DNA from: Gammaproteobacteria bacterium
GTDB taxonomy: Bacteria > Pseudomonadota > Gammaproteobacteria > Pseudomonadales > Pseudomonadaceae
NCBI GenBank assembly: GCA_018826895.1
Contig: JAHJYA010000103.1
Coordinates: 1-54,844, forward strand
Reading direction: 5' to 3'
DNA length: 54,844 nt
The notes under the pieces were generated by a model. It searched no databases, was not told where the DNA came from, and saw nothing but the letters and a program-made list of their open reading frames with translations. Shown here piece after piece: positions 43,324-52,676 of the stretch. The first letter of the stretch is position 1, and every line of letters begins with the position of its first letter. The position numbers and the translations under genes were made by a program.

Positions 43324-44114
43324 AACGCTCACCCTTATTCGCTGCGCAACTGGCCTTCACCCTGTTGGTCTGCGCGTTCATGCTGGTGCCGGTGGTGCTG
43401 TCGTTGCTGGCCGGGCTGACGCGCAATTATTTTCTGGGCTTGTCGAGCGGTCTGACGCTCGACTGGCTGATACAGGTCTGGCAGACCTACTCGCCGACCG
43501 TCTGGCTGTCATTGCAACTGGCCGTGGCCTGCGCGATCTGCGTATGCCTGATCGGCGTGCCGGCGGCCTATGCCCTGGTGCGGATGAACAACCGCTTTAG
43601 CCGTGCCTTTGAAGAGCTGATGGTGCTGCCCGTGGCGATGCCCGGTCTGGCCAGCGCCCTGGCGTTGCTGCTGACCTACGGCCAGTTCGGCAGCTTTCGC
43701 AGCAGTTGGCTGTTTATTCTGGTTGGCCATGTGCTGTTTACCCTGCCGTTTCTGGTGCGCCCGGTCATGGCGGTGATGCAGCGCCAGCAGTTGCCGGTGC
43801 TCGAAGAGGCCGCCGCGAGTCTGGGCGCGGGGCCGATCAAGCGCTTCTTCAGCGTGGTGGTGCCCAATTGCCGGGCCGGGATTCTCGCCGGTGTGCTGAT
43901 GGTCGTGACCCTGTCGCTGGGCGAGTTCAACCTGACCTGGATGCTGCATACGCCGATGACCAAGACCCTGCCGGTCGGTCTGGCCGACAGTTACGCCTCG
44001 GCCCGGCTGGAAGTCGCCAGCGCCTACACCCTTGTTTTTCTGTTGCTGATCGTGCCGCTGCTGATTGCATTGCAGGCCATCAGCGCGCGCCTTGCCCGTG
44101 GAGAGAGCCGATGA
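43320..44114 (+). CDS. ABC importer permease 2
   Basis: 264 residues with six membrane segments; the coupling loop is LEEAAASLGAGPIKRFFSVV. GTG start in a GTGA overlap with permease 1; the end overlaps the ATPase start as ATGA. PotC/PhnV-like. Together with permease 1, the ATPase and the binding protein it makes a complete importer. Confidence 0.9.
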   Translation: MKRSPLFAAQLAFTLLVCAFMLVPVVLSLLAGLTRNYFLGLSSGLTLDWLIQVWQTYSPTVWLSLQLAVACAICVCLIGVPAAYALVRMNNRFSRAFEELMVLPVAMPGLASALALLLTYGQFGSFRSSWLFILVGHVLFTLPFLVRPVMAVMQRQQLPVLEEAAASLGAGPIKRFFSVVVPNCRAGILAGVLMVVTLSLGEFNLTWMLHTPMTKTLPVGLADSYASARLEVASAYTLVFLLLIVPLLIALQAISARLARGESR

Positions 44115-45142
44115 GCGGAACCACCATTCGCCTGCAGGGTTGCCGCAAGGCATTCGCCGACGGCACCGTTGCTGTAGAGGATTTGCACCTGACCATCGAA
44201 CCCGGCGAAACCCTGGCGATTCTCGGTCCGTCCGGTTGTGGCAAGACCACCACCTTGCGCCTGATTGCCGGGCTGGAACGCCCGGATGTCGGCCAGGTGC
44301 TGTTCGATGATGAGGATGTCACGCGCCTGCCCATCGAGCGCCGCGACGTCGGCATGGTGTTTCAGAATTACGCGCTGTTCCCCAATCTCGATGTGGCCGG
44401 CAATATCGTTTACGGCCTGAAGATTCGTGGCCTGTCGGCGGCCGAGCGCAACAAGCGCTGCGACGAGTTGCTGGAACTGGTGGGTCTGACCGGCCATGGC
44501 CAGCGCCGGGTTAACGAGCTGTCTGGCGGGCAGCGCCAGCGGGTCGCCCTGGCCCGCGCGTTGGCCCCACGGCCTCGGGTGCTGCTGCTCGACGAGCCGC
44601 TGGCCGCCCTGGATGCACAGTTGCGCGAGCGCCTGCGCAGTGAGCTGGATCAGTTGCTGCGTGGGCTGGGCATCACCTCGGTATTCGTCACCCACGATCA
44701 GGGCGAGGCCATGGCCTTGGGTGACCGGATTCTGGTGATGGAAAAAGGCCGCGTGTCGCAACTGGCGACGCCTCGGGAAATCTATCAACAGCCGGCCAAT
44801 GCCTTTGTCGCCGGGTTCGTCGGCAACCTCAATGCGTTCAGCGTGGTCGAGCGCACGTCATCGGGGCTCAAGGTGAGCGGCGGCGAACTGCCGTGGAGCG
44901 GTGCCGATGTTCCGGGCACGGTGTATTGCCGGCCCGAGCATCTGCGTGTGATGCCGGGAAGCGGGCAGCTCCAAGGGCGCCTGGTCGGGCAGTTTTTTCA
45001 GGGCGCGCAAAGTCGCCTGTTGGTGGATGTCGGCGGGCCGCAACCGCTGTTGGTCGACAGCAGCGACAACCTGCTTTATGCCGCGAACGCTGCCATCGCC
45101 CTGAGTGTCGAGCCACAAGCGCTGTTCACCTTGCATTCGTAA
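44111..45142 (+). CDS. ABC importer ATPase
   Basis: 343 residues. Walker A GPSGCGKTT, Q-loop VFQNYALFP, signature LSGGQRQRVALARAL, Walker B VLLLDEP and H-loop VTHDQ are intact. A C-terminal TOBE domain follows (about 280-343). PotA/FbpC/PhnT type. The ATG lies in a four-base overlap with permease 2, so the longer open frame upstream is not used. Confidence 0.93.
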   Translation: MSGTTIRLQGCRKAFADGTVAVEDLHLTIEPGETLAILGPSGCGKTTTLRLIAGLERPDVGQVLFDDEDVTRLPIERRDVGMVFQNYALFPNLDVAGNIVYGLKIRGLSAAERNKRCDELLELVGLTGHGQRRVNELSGGQRQRVALARALAPRPRVLLLDEPLAALDAQLRERLRSELDQLLRGLGITSVFVTHDQGEAMALGDRILVMEKGRVSQLATPREIYQQPANAFVAGFVGNLNAFSVVERTSSGLKVSGGELPWSGADVPGTVYCRPEHLRVMPGSGQLQGRLVGQFFQGAQSRLLVDVGGPQPLLVDSSDNLLYAANAAIALSVEPQALFTLHS

Positions 45143-45164
45143 CGCCGTTTTCTATCGAGAAGTC

Positions 45165-46001
45165 ATGTTCAATCGTCCGTTTCTTATTGCCCAGATCAGC
45201 GACCTGCACCTCAAAGCCGATGGTCGTCTGACCTATGGTGTCGTCGATACGCTGGGCGCCTTGCGCCGCGCTGTCGCGCATATCAACGCCAGCAAACAAC
45301 GCCCCGATATCGTGGTGATCAGCGGTGACCTGGTGGACTTTGGCCGCGCGGAGGAATATGCCGTGCTCAAGCCCGAGCTGGAGCGCTTGCAGATGCCGTT
45401 CTATCTGGTGCCCGGCAACCATGATGACCGGCACAACCTGCTGGCGGCGTTCGCCGATCAGGCGTATCTGCCCTTGTCGGTCAGCGGGCCGCTGGACTGG
45501 GTGGTGGAAAATTACCCGGTGCGGCTTATCGGCATGGATACCACTATTCCCGGGGAACACGGCGGGCAACTGGATGGCTGCCAGCTGGACTGGCTGCAAA
45601 ACCAGTTGTCACGCCGGCCTGACGTGCCCACCGTGATCATCCTGCACCATCCGCCGTTTATCACCGGTATCGGCCATATGGACCGCGAACCCTTCGCCAA
45701 CGCCGCCGCGCTAGAGCAGGTGATCGCTCAGCATCCGCAGGTCGAGCGCCTGCTGTGCGGGCACCTGCATCGGCCGATGCAGCGCCGCTTTGCCGGTAGC
45801 CTGGCGAGCGTTTGCCCCGGCACTTCGCACCAGATCGTGCTGGACCTCGACGAGGCCGCCCCCGCGCATTTCAATCTGGAGCCGGCAGGCTACGCACTGC
45901 ACCGCTGGCACCCGGCGCACGGGCTAGTCAGCCATAACGCGGTGTTTGGCGACTATGACGGGCCGTACCCGTTCTATGACGCGAATGGTTTGATCGATTG
46001 A
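45165..46001 (+). CDS. Metallophosphoesterase (GpdQ/CpdA-like phosphodiesterase)
   Basis: 278 residues with the complete class III phosphodiesterase set: DLH (Asp12, His14), VVISGDLVD, PGNHDDR, ILHHPPF and CGHLHRP for two metals. Similar enzymes hydrolyse cAMP, glycerophosphodiesters or other phosphodiesters. No signal peptide is seen, so it acts in the cytoplasm after import. The start at 45165 lies 22 bp after the ATPase stop, in the same operon. Which phosphodiester it cleaves is unknown; a role in housekeeping cAMP turnover is less likely given the operon. Confidence 0.88.
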   Translation: MFNRPFLIAQISDLHLKADGRLTYGVVDTLGALRRAVAHINASKQRPDIVVISGDLVDFGRAEEYAVLKPELERLQMPFYLVPGNHDDRHNLLAAFADQAYLPLSVSGPLDWVVENYPVRLIGMDTTIPGEHGGQLDGCQLDWLQNQLSRRPDVPTVIILHHPPFITGIGHMDREPFANAAALEQVIAQHPQVERLLCGHLHRPMQRRFAGSLASVCPGTSHQIVLDLDEAAPAHFNLEPAGYALHRWHPAHGLVSHNAVFGDYDGPYPFYDANGLID

Positions 46002-46014
46002 TCGCCGGGCCCGA

Positions 46015-46749
46015 TCAGTCCCCAGGTTTCGGTGTGCGCGCCAGGCAGTAGACGTCCACCCGCGCCGCGCCCTGGCGTTTGAGCAAGCGCGCCAGGGTTT
46101 GCGCGGTGGCGCCAGTGGTCAGCACGTCGTCGACCAGGGCCAGGTGCAGGCCGCGGACATTGGCCTCTGGCGCCAGAGTAAAGGCCTGGCGCAGGTTACG
46201 CCGGCGGGTGGCGGCGTCGAGTTGCTGCTGAGCGGGGGTGTCCAGCACGCGGCGCAGCCAGGTGGTTTGTTCAGGCATCCTGAGTGACTGGCTCAGCCAG
46301 CGGCTGAGCATCTGCGCCTGGTTGAAGCCGCGCTGGCGTTCACGGCGCGTGGCCAGGGGCACGGGCAGCAGCACCTGCGGACGTGGCAGACCATCGGCGA
46401 AGGCGTGCTCCAGGTGCTGGGCCAGTAGCACGCCGAGCAGGTGGCCGAGGGGCCAGTTGGCCTGGTGCTTGAAACGGGTGATCAGGCTGTCGATGGGGAA
46501 GGCGTAGCGCCACGGCGCCTCTACATGGTCGAACGCGGGTGGGCGTTTCAGACAACTGCCGCAGGTCAGGCCGCTGACCGGCAGCGGCAGGGCGCAGTGC
46601 TGGCAGCGTCCGTCGAGCCAGGGCAGATCGGCCTCGCAGGCGCTGCACAGGGCGTGAGGCGTGTCGGTGGTCTCGTCGCAAAGCGAACAGTGCTGTTTGT
46701 TTTTTAACCAGTTGTAGACTTTTAAAAGCCTGCTGAGTTGACAGTGCAT
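46015..46749 (-). CDS. comF: ComF-family phosphoribosyltransferase-like protein
   Basis: 244 residues. N-terminal zinc-ribbon cysteines (CSLC, CSAC, CQHC, CGSC) are followed by a phosphoribosyltransferase domain with LALVDDVLTTGATAQTLARL as the PRPP-binding loop and the RGFNQAQMLSRWL motif. ComF proteins take part in DNA uptake; GntX in E. coli relates to gluconate/iron-sulphur maturation. The only ATG is at 46749; the first 13 codons overlap a BirA-like site. It is divergent from bioB and convergent with the phosphoesterase. Confidence 0.88.
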   Translation of the reverse strand: MHCQLSRLLKVYNWLKNKQHCSLCDETTDTPHALCSACEADLPWLDGRCQHCALPLPVSGLTCGSCLKRPPAFDHVEAPWRYAFPIDSLITRFKHQANWPLGHLLGVLLAQHLEHAFADGLPRPQVLLPVPLATRRERQRGFNQAQMLSRWLSQSLRMPEQTTWLRRVLDTPAQQQLDAATRRRNLRQAFTLAPEANVRGLHLALVDDVLTTGATAQTLARLLKRQGAARVDVYCLARTPKPGD

Positions 46750-46766
46750 GCGCCTTCCTTAACTAT
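46712..46766 (+). promoter_or_regulatory. BirA-like operator and bioB promoter
   Basis: TTGTAGACT-N15-AGTTGACAG (46712-46744) follows the geometry of the BirA operator TTGTNAACC-N15-GGTTTACAA, and its right arm contains a perfect TTGACA -35 (46738-46743). A weak -10, AACTAT, is 17 bp further. Biotin-loaded BirA would cover the -35. It lies inside the first comF codons. Confidence 0.5.
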
Positions 46767-46835
46767 GCCGAACATCCGTGTTCTGCCTGCCACCCTAAGC
46801 CCCGTGGTAAGCCGTTGCCTAATAAGGAATAGCCC

Positions 46836-47891
46836 ATGAGCGCCACCGCCGCCCACCTGCGTCATGACTGGACCCTCGCCGAGGTCAAGGCGCTCTTCGA
46901 GCAACCCTTCAACGACCTGCTGTTCCAGGCGCAAACCGTGCACCGCCAGCATTTCGATGCCAACCGCGTGCAGGTTTCCACCCTGCTGTCGATCAAGACC
47001 GGCGCCTGCCCGGAAGACTGCAAATACTGTCCGCAGTCCGGCCACTACAACACCGGCCTGGACAAGCAGAAATTGATGGAAGTGCAGAAGGTGCTGGAGG
47101 CGGCCGCCGAGGCCAAGGCCATCGGCTCCACCCGCTTCTGCATGGGCGCGGCCTGGAAACACCCGTCGGCCAAGGACATGCCCTACGTGCTGAAGATGGT
47201 CGAGGGCGTCAAAGCCCTGGGCCTGGAAACCTGCATGACCTTGGGCAAGCTCGACAAGGAGCAGACCCAGGCCCTGGCCGCTGCTGGCCTGGACTACTAC
47301 AACCACAACCTGGATACCTCGCCGGAGTTCTACGGCAACATCATCACCACCCGCACCTACGCCGAGCGCCTGGAAACCCTGGCCCATGTGCGTGACTCGG
47401 GGATGAAGATCTGCTCCGGCGGCATCCTCGGCATGGGTGAGTCGCTGGACGACCGCGCCGGCCTGCTGATCCAGCTGGCCAACCTGCCGGAGCATCCGGA
47501 GTCGGTGCCAATCAATATGCTGGTGAAGGTGCAGGGCACACCGCTGGCCGATGAGCAGGACGTCGATCCGTTCGACTTTATCCGCATGCTCGCCGTGGCG
47601 CGGATCATGATGCCGCATTCCCACGTACGCCTGTCCGCCGGCCGCGAGGCGATGAACGAGCAGATGCAGGCCCTGGCGTTCTTCGCTGGCGCCAACTCGA
47701 TCTTCTACGGCGAAAAACTGCTGACTACCGCCAACCCCCAGGCCGGCAAGGACATGCAGCTGTTCGCCCGCCTCGGCATCAAGCCGGAAGAGCGCCAGGA
47801 GCATGCCGATGAAGTGCACCAGGCGGCCATCGAGCAGGCCCTGGTCGAGCAGCGCGACTCCAAGCTGTTCTACAACGCCGCTTCGGCTTGA
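46836..47891 (+). CDS. bioB: Biotin synthase
   Basis: Radical-SAM enzyme that inserts sulphur into dethiobiotin. 351 residues; the radical-SAM motif CPEDCKYC gives Cys58, Cys62 and Cys65 for the 4Fe-4S cluster, and later cysteines (SRFC-type at FCMGAAWK and ETCMTLGK) plus an Arg in RLSAGREAM serve the 2Fe-2S cluster. First gene of bioBFHCD. The start has AATAAGGAA before it. Normal length. Confidence 0.97.
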   Translation: MSATAAHLRHDWTLAEVKALFEQPFNDLLFQAQTVHRQHFDANRVQVSTLLSIKTGACPEDCKYCPQSGHYNTGLDKQKLMEVQKVLEAAAEAKAIGSTRFCMGAAWKHPSAKDMPYVLKMVEGVKALGLETCMTLGKLDKEQTQALAAAGLDYYNHNLDTSPEFYGNIITTRTYAERLETLAHVRDSGMKICSGGILGMGESLDDRAGLLIQLANLPEHPESVPINMLVKVQGTPLADEQDVDPFDFIRMLAVARIMMPHSHVRLSAGREAMNEQMQALAFFAGANSIFYGEKLLTTANPQAGKDMQLFARLGIKPEERQEHADEVHQAAIEQALVEQRDSKLFYNAASA

Positions 47892-47904
47892 TCCGTTGAT
47901 CTGA

Positions 47905-47932
47905 TGTAGGCGCGAATTTATTCGCGCCTACA
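47905..47932. repeat. Perfect REP-like palindrome between bioB and bioF
   Basis: TGTAGGCGCGAAT-TT-ATTCGCGCCTACA, 13-bp arms, inside the 52-bp bioB-bioF spacer and 8 bases from the bioF ribosome region. A variant of the GTAGGAGCGAATTTATTCGC REP with GGC for GGA. It may lower translation or stabilise the bioB part of the transcript. Confidence 0.85.
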
Positions 47933-47943
47933 GGTGTTCTGCC

Positions 47944-49125
47944 ATGCCTTTCGATTTATCCGCCCGCCTTGCCGAGCGCCGCGCCGCCAACCTCTATCGC
48001 CAACGGCCGTTGCTGGAGTCCCCACAAGGGCCGTTGGTGCAGGTCGATGGCCGGCAGCTGCTGGCGTTCTGCTCCAACGACTACCTGGGCCTGGCCAATC
48101 ACCCGCAGGTCATCGAGGCCTGGCAGGCCGGTGCCAGCCGTTGGGGTGTCGGTGGCGGCGCCTCGCACCTGGTCGTGGGGCACAGCACACCGCATCACGA
48201 GCTTGAAGAGGCCCTCGCCGAATTCACCGGGCGGCCGCGCGCGCTGCTGTTTTCCACCGGATATATGGCCAATCTGGGCGCTGTGACCGCGTTGGTCGGG
48301 CAGGGCGACAGCGTGCTGGAAGACCGTCTTAACCACGCCTCCTTGCTGGATGCCGGCCTGCTTAGCGGCGCGCGCTTCTCACGCTACCTGCATAACGATG
48401 CCGTCAGCCTGGCCAACCGCCTGCGCAAGGCCAGCGGTAACGCCCTGGTGGTGACCGATGGGGTGTTCAGCATGGATGGTGATCTGGCCAATCTGCCGGC
48501 CCTGTGCGCCGAGGCCAAGGCCCGTCAGGCCTGGGTGATGGTCGACGACGCCCATGGCTTCGGCCCATTGGGCGCCAGCGGTGGCGGCATTGTCGAGCAC
48601 TTCGGGCTGGGCATGGACGATGTGCAGGTGCTGGTCGGCACCCTGGGCAAGGCCTTTGGCACAGCGGGTGCTTTTGTCGCCGGCAGCGAAGCGTTGATCG
48701 ACACCCTGGTGCAGTTCGCCCGGCCCTATATCTACACCACCAGCCAGCCGCCGGCGTTGGCTTGCGCCACCCTGAAAAGCCTGGAGTTGCTGCGCAGCGA
48801 GCATTGGCGGCGCGAGCATCTACAGACGCTGATCACACGTTTCCGCGAAGGCGCCCGGGCCATCGGCCTGGAGCTGATGGACAGCGCCACGCCGATTCAG
48901 CCGATCCTGATCGGTGACAGCGGCCGCGCCCTGCAGCTGTCGCACCTGCTGCGTGAGCGCGGCCTGCTGGTCACCGCCATTCGCCCGCCCACCGTGCCGG
49001 CTGGCAGCGCGCGCCTGCGCGTGACCCTGTCCGCCGCCCATAGCCTGGAACAGCTGGAGTTGCTGCTCGAAGGCCTGGCCGAGTGCTGGCCGCTGCTGGC
49101 GGAGGAGGGCGTCGCGTATGGCTGA
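47944..49125 (+). CDS. bioF: 8-amino-7-oxononanoate synthase
   Basis: PLP enzyme joining pimeloyl-ACP and alanine. 393 residues; PLP lysine Lys236 in [13 protein letters not shown], with [10 protein letters not shown] and [10 protein letters not shown] as family motifs. The stop overlaps the bioH start by eight bases. No strong ribosome site is seen, and the REP hairpin immediately before it may modulate initiation. Confidence 0.96.
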   Translation: MPFDLSARLAERRAANLYRQRPLLESPQGPLVQVDGRQLLAFCSNDYLGLANHPQVIEAWQAGASRWGVGGGASHLVVGHSTPHHELEEALAEFTGRPRALLFSTGYMANLGAVTALVGQGDSVLEDRLNHASLLDAGLLSGARFSRYLHNDAVSLANRLRKASGNALVVTDGVFSMDGDLANLPALCAEAKARQAWVMVDDAHGFGPLGASGGGIVEHFGLGMDDVQVLVGTLGKAFGTAGAFVAGSEALIDTLVQFARPYIYTTSQPPALACATLKSLELLRSEHWRREHLQTLITRFREGARAIGLELMDSATPIQPILIGDSGRALQLSHLLRERGLLVTAIRPPTVPAGSARLRVTLSAAHSLEQLELLLEGLAECWPLLAEEGVAYG

Positions 49126-49849
49126 TCGATTGATTCTGCTGCCCGGCTGGGGCCTGGGCACTGCGCCGTTGCAACCCCTGGCCGAGGCCCTGCGCGGCCT
49201 TGATCCTCACCTGCAGGTCGAGATCGAGCCGCTGCCTTTATTGGATTCCAGCGACCCGGCAGACTGGCTGAACGCCTTGGACGCCAGTGTGCCGCAAGAC
49301 GCCTGGCTCGGCGGCTGGTCCCTCGGCGGCATGCTCGCCGCTGAACTGGCGGCGCGCCGGGGCGAGCGCTGTCGCGGTCTGCTGACCCTGGCCAGCAACC
49401 TGCGCTTTGTCGCTGAGCCAAGCTGGCCGGCGGCTATGCCGGCCGAGACTTTTGCTGCTTTCCGTCAGGGCTGCGCCGCCGATGCATCCGCCACCCTGAA
49501 GCGTTTCGCTCTGCTCTGCGTCCAAGGTGCGGTGGATGCCCGCGGCCTGTCGCGACAGCTGCTGGCGGCGGCTCCGCAGGTGCCGCCCGAGACTCTGCTG
49601 GTCGGGCTGGATCTGCTCGCGAACCTGGATACACGGGTCGCGCTGCAGGCCTTTATTGGCCCGCAGCTGCATCTGTTCGCCGGTCAGGATGCTCTGGTTC
49701 CAGCGGCTGCCGCGCCGGCGCTGCTTGAGCTATTGGCCGATGTGGAAATTGGCTTAATTGATAACGCCAGCCATGCCTTCGCCTTGGAACGCCCCCATGA
49801 AGTGGCGGCGGCGATCCATGCCTTTCTACACGAGGCCGGCGATGACTGA
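49118..49849 (+). CDS. bioH: Pimeloyl-ACP methyl ester esterase
   Basis: Alpha/beta hydrolase that removes the methyl cap from pimeloyl-ACP methyl ester. 243 residues; nucleophile Ser68 in GWSLGG, acid in FAGQDALVP and histidine in [11 protein letters not shown]. It overlaps bioF at the front and bioC at the end, the standard order bioF-bioH-bioC of Pseudomonas. Confidence 0.93.
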   Translation: MADRLILLPGWGLGTAPLQPLAEALRGLDPHLQVEIEPLPLLDSSDPADWLNALDASVPQDAWLGGWSLGGMLAAELAARRGERCRGLLTLASNLRFVAEPSWPAAMPAETFAAFRQGCAADASATLKRFALLCVQGAVDARGLSRQLLAAAPQVPPETLLVGLDLLANLDTRVALQAFIGPQLHLFAGQDALVPAAAAPALLELLADVEIGLIDNASHAFALERPHEVAAAIHAFLHEAGDD

Positions 49850-50690
49850 TGGTGTAGGGTGCGCCCTGCGTACGGCTGACCAGCCGATAAGTGCAGCTTT
49901 CCAGCCTGGCGGCCTACCGGACAAGCGCCAGGTCGCCGCATCGTTCTCCCGGGCGGCCGAAAGCTACGACAGCGTCGCGGCCTTGCAGCGTTCTGTCGGC
50001 CATCAATTACTGACGCAGTTGCCCGCTGCCATTACGCCTGAGCGTTGGCTCGATCTGGGCTGCGGCACCGGGTATTTCAGCCGCGCCCTGGGCGAGCGCT
50101 TTTCGGCCAGCCAGGGCGTGGCGCTGGATATCGCCGAAGGCATGCTGCAGCACGCGCGGCCACTGGGCGGCGCGCAGCAGTTTATCGCCGGTGATGCCGA
50201 GCGCTTGCCGCTGCGCGATGGGGTCTGCGACCTGCTGTTCTCCAGCCTGGCACTGCAGTGGTGTGCGGACTTTTCTGCGGTGCTCAGCGAAGCCAGGCGC
50301 GTGTTGCGCCCAGGTGGCGTGCTGGCCTTTAGCAGCCTGTGCGTGGGCACCCTGCAGGAGCTGCGTGACAGCTGGCAGGTGGTGGATGGCTTTGTCCACG
50401 TCAATCGCTTCCGCCGTTTCGAGGATTATCAGCGTCTGTGCGCCGACAGCGGCCTGACGCGTTTGAGCCTGCAGACCACTGCGGAGGTTCTGCACTACCC
50501 GGATCTGCGCAGCCTGACCCATGAGCTCAAAGCCCTGGGCGCGCACAACCTCAACCCCGGTCGCCCCGGCGGCTTGACCGGTCGGGCGCGCATGCTGGCG
50601 CTGCTCACGGCCTATGAACAGTTCCGTCAACCGCAAGGTCTGCCGGCGACCTACCAGGTGGTCTACGGCGTACTGCGTAAAGAGGCTTGA
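49842..50690 (+). CDS. bioC: Malonyl-ACP O-methyltransferase
   Basis: SAM-dependent methyltransferase that starts pimeloyl synthesis by capping malonyl-ACP. 282 residues from the ATG at 49842. The SAM-binding motif is [16 protein letters not shown] and the post-motifs are intact. The first ~27 residues ([17 protein letters not shown]...) precede the family start [17 protein letters not shown], and the DNA there contains GTAGGGTGCGCCCTGCG, a dispersed repeat, so the extension may have arisen by repeat insertion. An alternative later start cannot be excluded, but none has a better site. Confidence 0.92.
   Translation: MTDGVGCALRTADQPISAAFQPGGLPDKRQVAASFSRAAESYDSVAALQRSVGHQLLTQLPAAITPERWLDLGCGTGYFSRALGERFSASQGVALDIAEGMLQHARPLGGAQQFIAGDAERLPLRDGVCDLLFSSLALQWCADFSAVLSEARRVLRPGGVLAFSSLCVGTLQELRDSWQVVDGFVHVNRFRRFEDYQRLCADSGLTRLSLQTTAEVLHYPDLRSLTHELKALGAHNLNPGRPGGLTGRARMLALLTAYEQFRQPQGLPATYQVVYGVLRKEA
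49851..49873 (+). repeat. GTAGGGTGCGC-type repeat inside the 5' end of bioC
   Basis: TGTAGGGTGCGCCCTGCGTA lies just after the bioC start and matches the repeat at 39236-39256 (GTAGGGTGCGCTGTGCGCAC). It encodes GVGCALRTA in the bioC frame. Confidence 0.45.
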
Positions 50691-50691
50691 G

Positions 50692-51375
50692 ATGAGCGCG
50701 GCTTTTTTCGTCACCGGCACCGATACCGAGATCGGCAAGACCACCATCGCTGCCGGCCTGCTGCATGCCGCCCGGCAGCGGGGGCTGTCGACCGCCGCTG
50801 CCAAACCTGTGGCCTCCGGGTGCGTGATGAGCGCCGACGGCCTGCGCAACGATGACGCCCTGGCCCTGCTCGGCGAATGCACCCTGACGCTGCGCTATGA
50901 CGAGGTCAACCCGTTGGCATTCGCGCCGGCCATCGCCCCCCATCTGGCCGCCCGTGAGGCCGGTGTGATGCTGGATGTAGCGGCGCTGCGTGGCCCGGTG
51001 CAGCGGGTGCTCGACAAGGGCGCCGACTTCACCCTGGTCGAAGGTGCCGGCGGTTGGCGGGTGCCACTGGCCGGCACTGCCACTCTGTCCGATCTGGTGA
51101 TCAGCCTGCAACTGCCGGTCATTCTGGTCGTGGGGGTGCGCCTGGGCTGCATCAATCAGGCGCTGTTGACCGCCGAGGCGATCGCCCGCGACGGTTTGCT
51201 GTTGGCCGGCTGGGTGGCCAATGTGGTCGACCCGCACACCGCACGTCTTGAGGAAAACCTGGCGACTCTCGCCGAGCGCCTGCCTGCGCCTTGTCTGGGG
51301 CGAGTGCCGCGGCTGGCCGCTGCAACGCCCGCGTTGGTAGCCGGTTATCTCGACTTGAGTGTCTTGGAGGTATAA
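50692..51375 (+). CDS. bioD: Dethiobiotin synthetase
   Basis: ATP-dependent carboxylation of 7,8-diaminononanoate. 227 residues; P-loop GTDTEIGKTT at about 9-18, KPVASG with the substrate lysine, and EGAGGWRVPL are all present. Starts one base after the bioC stop. Last biosynthetic gene of the operon; bioA is not here, as in other pseudomonads. Confidence 0.95.
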   Translation: MSAAFFVTGTDTEIGKTTIAAGLLHAARQRGLSTAAAKPVASGCVMSADGLRNDDALALLGECTLTLRYDEVNPLAFAPAIAPHLAAREAGVMLDVAALRGPVQRVLDKGADFTLVEGAGGWRVPLAGTATLSDLVISLQLPVILVVGVRLGCINQALLTAEAIARDGLLLAGWVANVVDPHTARLEENLATLAERLPAPCLGRVPRLAAATPALVAGYLDLSVLEV

Positions 51376-51468
51376 GCAGGCGCTTTGCCATAGCCTTTTT
51401 CTTGTACGTTTTTTGAGCAAAATCTGCTTCAATGGTGGTACATACGTTTCCCTTCACGGGAGTGAGTC

Positions 51469-51768
51469 ATGGATAGCATCGGTAGTGCCTTCAATTCAGG
51501 CATCAGCACCATTCAGTCCGGCCAGCGTCGCGTTGACCAGGCCGCCCTTTCGATTGCAGGTGCGCCTGCCAATACACCGCCTTCGCCGGTACAGACCCCG
51601 CCTCAACAGCAGGTCAATGCCAGCACCGCCAATGACCCGACCACGCGTCCCGATCTGGCAGAAAGCCTGGTCGAACTGCGCATCGGGCAGAATCAGGCCG
51701 AAGCAGGCGCTCGTGTAGTGAAGACGGCCGACGATCTGCTCGGCACGATGATCGACACCACGGCCTAA
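51469..51768 (+). CDS. Mini flagellar rod/hook-like protein
   Basis: 99 residues. The N-terminus MDSIGSAFNSGISTIQSGQR resembles the N-terminal helix of flagellar rod/hook proteins and the end QAEAGARVVKTADDLLGTMI resembles their C-terminal helix; a proline/glutamine-rich linker (about 31-60) replaces the usual middle domain. It could assemble with, or mimic, axial proteins; no flagellar gene is near. The start has GGGAGTGAG upstream. Conserved after bioD in Pseudomonas from memory; function unknown. Confidence 0.6.
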   Translation: MDSIGSAFNSGISTIQSGQRRVDQAALSIAGAPANTPPSPVQTPPQQQVNASTANDPTTRPDLAESLVELRIGQNQAEAGARVVKTADDLLGTMIDTTA

Positions 51769-51798
51769 GTCGCTCACGACTGTTCAGGAGCGCGCCTG

Positions 51799-52518
51799 AT
51801 GCAGATTGGCGCCAGTCTTGCCCTTTCCCCGTATCCCCTGCGAGCAGCGCCTGCGTCTGCCTCGCCGGTGTCTTCGGCTGAGCAACCGCTCGCTGCTCAA
51901 GAGTCGGTTACCACGCCTGTGACCGAACAGGCTTCGCAAAGTGAGTCCCCCGGCGCGGATGACGATCCGGCGCAGCGCCAGGGCCAGGCGCTTGCCGAAA
52001 AAAACGACAGCAGCCAACAACGCGTTGAGCAACTGGAAATCGCTGCATTGGCGCGCACCGATCAGGAGGTTCGCGCCCACGAGCAGGCTCACGCGGCAGT
52101 CGGTGGCGCCTATGCGGGTTCGCCGAGCTACACCTACACCCGCGGTCCCGATGGCAAGCGTTACGCGGTGGCTGGCGAAGTCAGCATCGACACCGGCAGC
52201 GTGCCGGGCGACCCCGAAGCAACACTGCGCAAGATGCAGGTGGTGATCCGCGCGGCCCTCGCCCCGGCTGAGCCGTCGGGCCAGGATCGTCAGGTAGCCG
52301 CCCAAGCGCAGATCAAGCTGGCGCAAGCGCGGGTCGATCTGGCCGCGCAGCAGCGCGAGACAGATGCCACCGAGCCAGATGGTGACGAGGCAGAAGCGGA
52401 CGCAGAGGGTGAGTCAGCAGCGGATGGCCCGTCTGCCGCCGCCCAGGCGGGTTTGGCCACTTATCAACAAGTCGGCAGCCCGCCATCCACTGCCGCCCAG
52501 CTAAACCTGATCGCCTGA
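51799..52518 (+). CDS. Putative metallopeptidase-like protein (HEQAH; SprA-related type)
   Basis: 239 residues. Low-complexity, Ala/Ser/Glu/Gln-rich ends flank a compact core (about 85-160) with [20 protein letters not shown], containing an HExxH zinc motif, and a [17 protein letters not shown] strand pair. This core fits the family of small putative metalloproteases related to SprA/CJM1_0395. There is no signal peptide. It lies 30 bp after the mini flagellar-like gene, so they are probably co-expressed. Peptidase activity is inferred only. Confidence 0.65.
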   Translation: MQIGASLALSPYPLRAAPASASPVSSAEQPLAAQESVTTPVTEQASQSESPGADDDPAQRQGQALAEKNDSSQQRVEQLEIAALARTDQEVRAHEQAHAAVGGAYAGSPSYTYTRGPDGKRYAVAGEVSIDTGSVPGDPEATLRKMQVVIRAALAPAEPSGQDRQVAAQAQIKLAQARVDLAAQQRETDATEPDGDEAEADAEGESAADGPSAAAQAGLATYQQVGSPPSTAAQLNLIA

Positions 52519-52676
52519 GCTGAACCCTGCATCCTGACGGGCCATGCGCCTTCTGGCTCAGCTATGACTGCATCTTGCCTATCACCGTCCGGCCCTCTGC
52601 GGCTCGTGACTACATGACAACCGGCTCTCGTAATCCTTTGTCGCACATGGTCGCCGAGGCTGATGAGTTTGGGCGC

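Noticed and set aside
51380..51410. GCCATAGCCTTTTT after bioD as another repeat-element end
   Set aside because: Only the GCCATAGCC core fits, no partner end nearby; probably chance.
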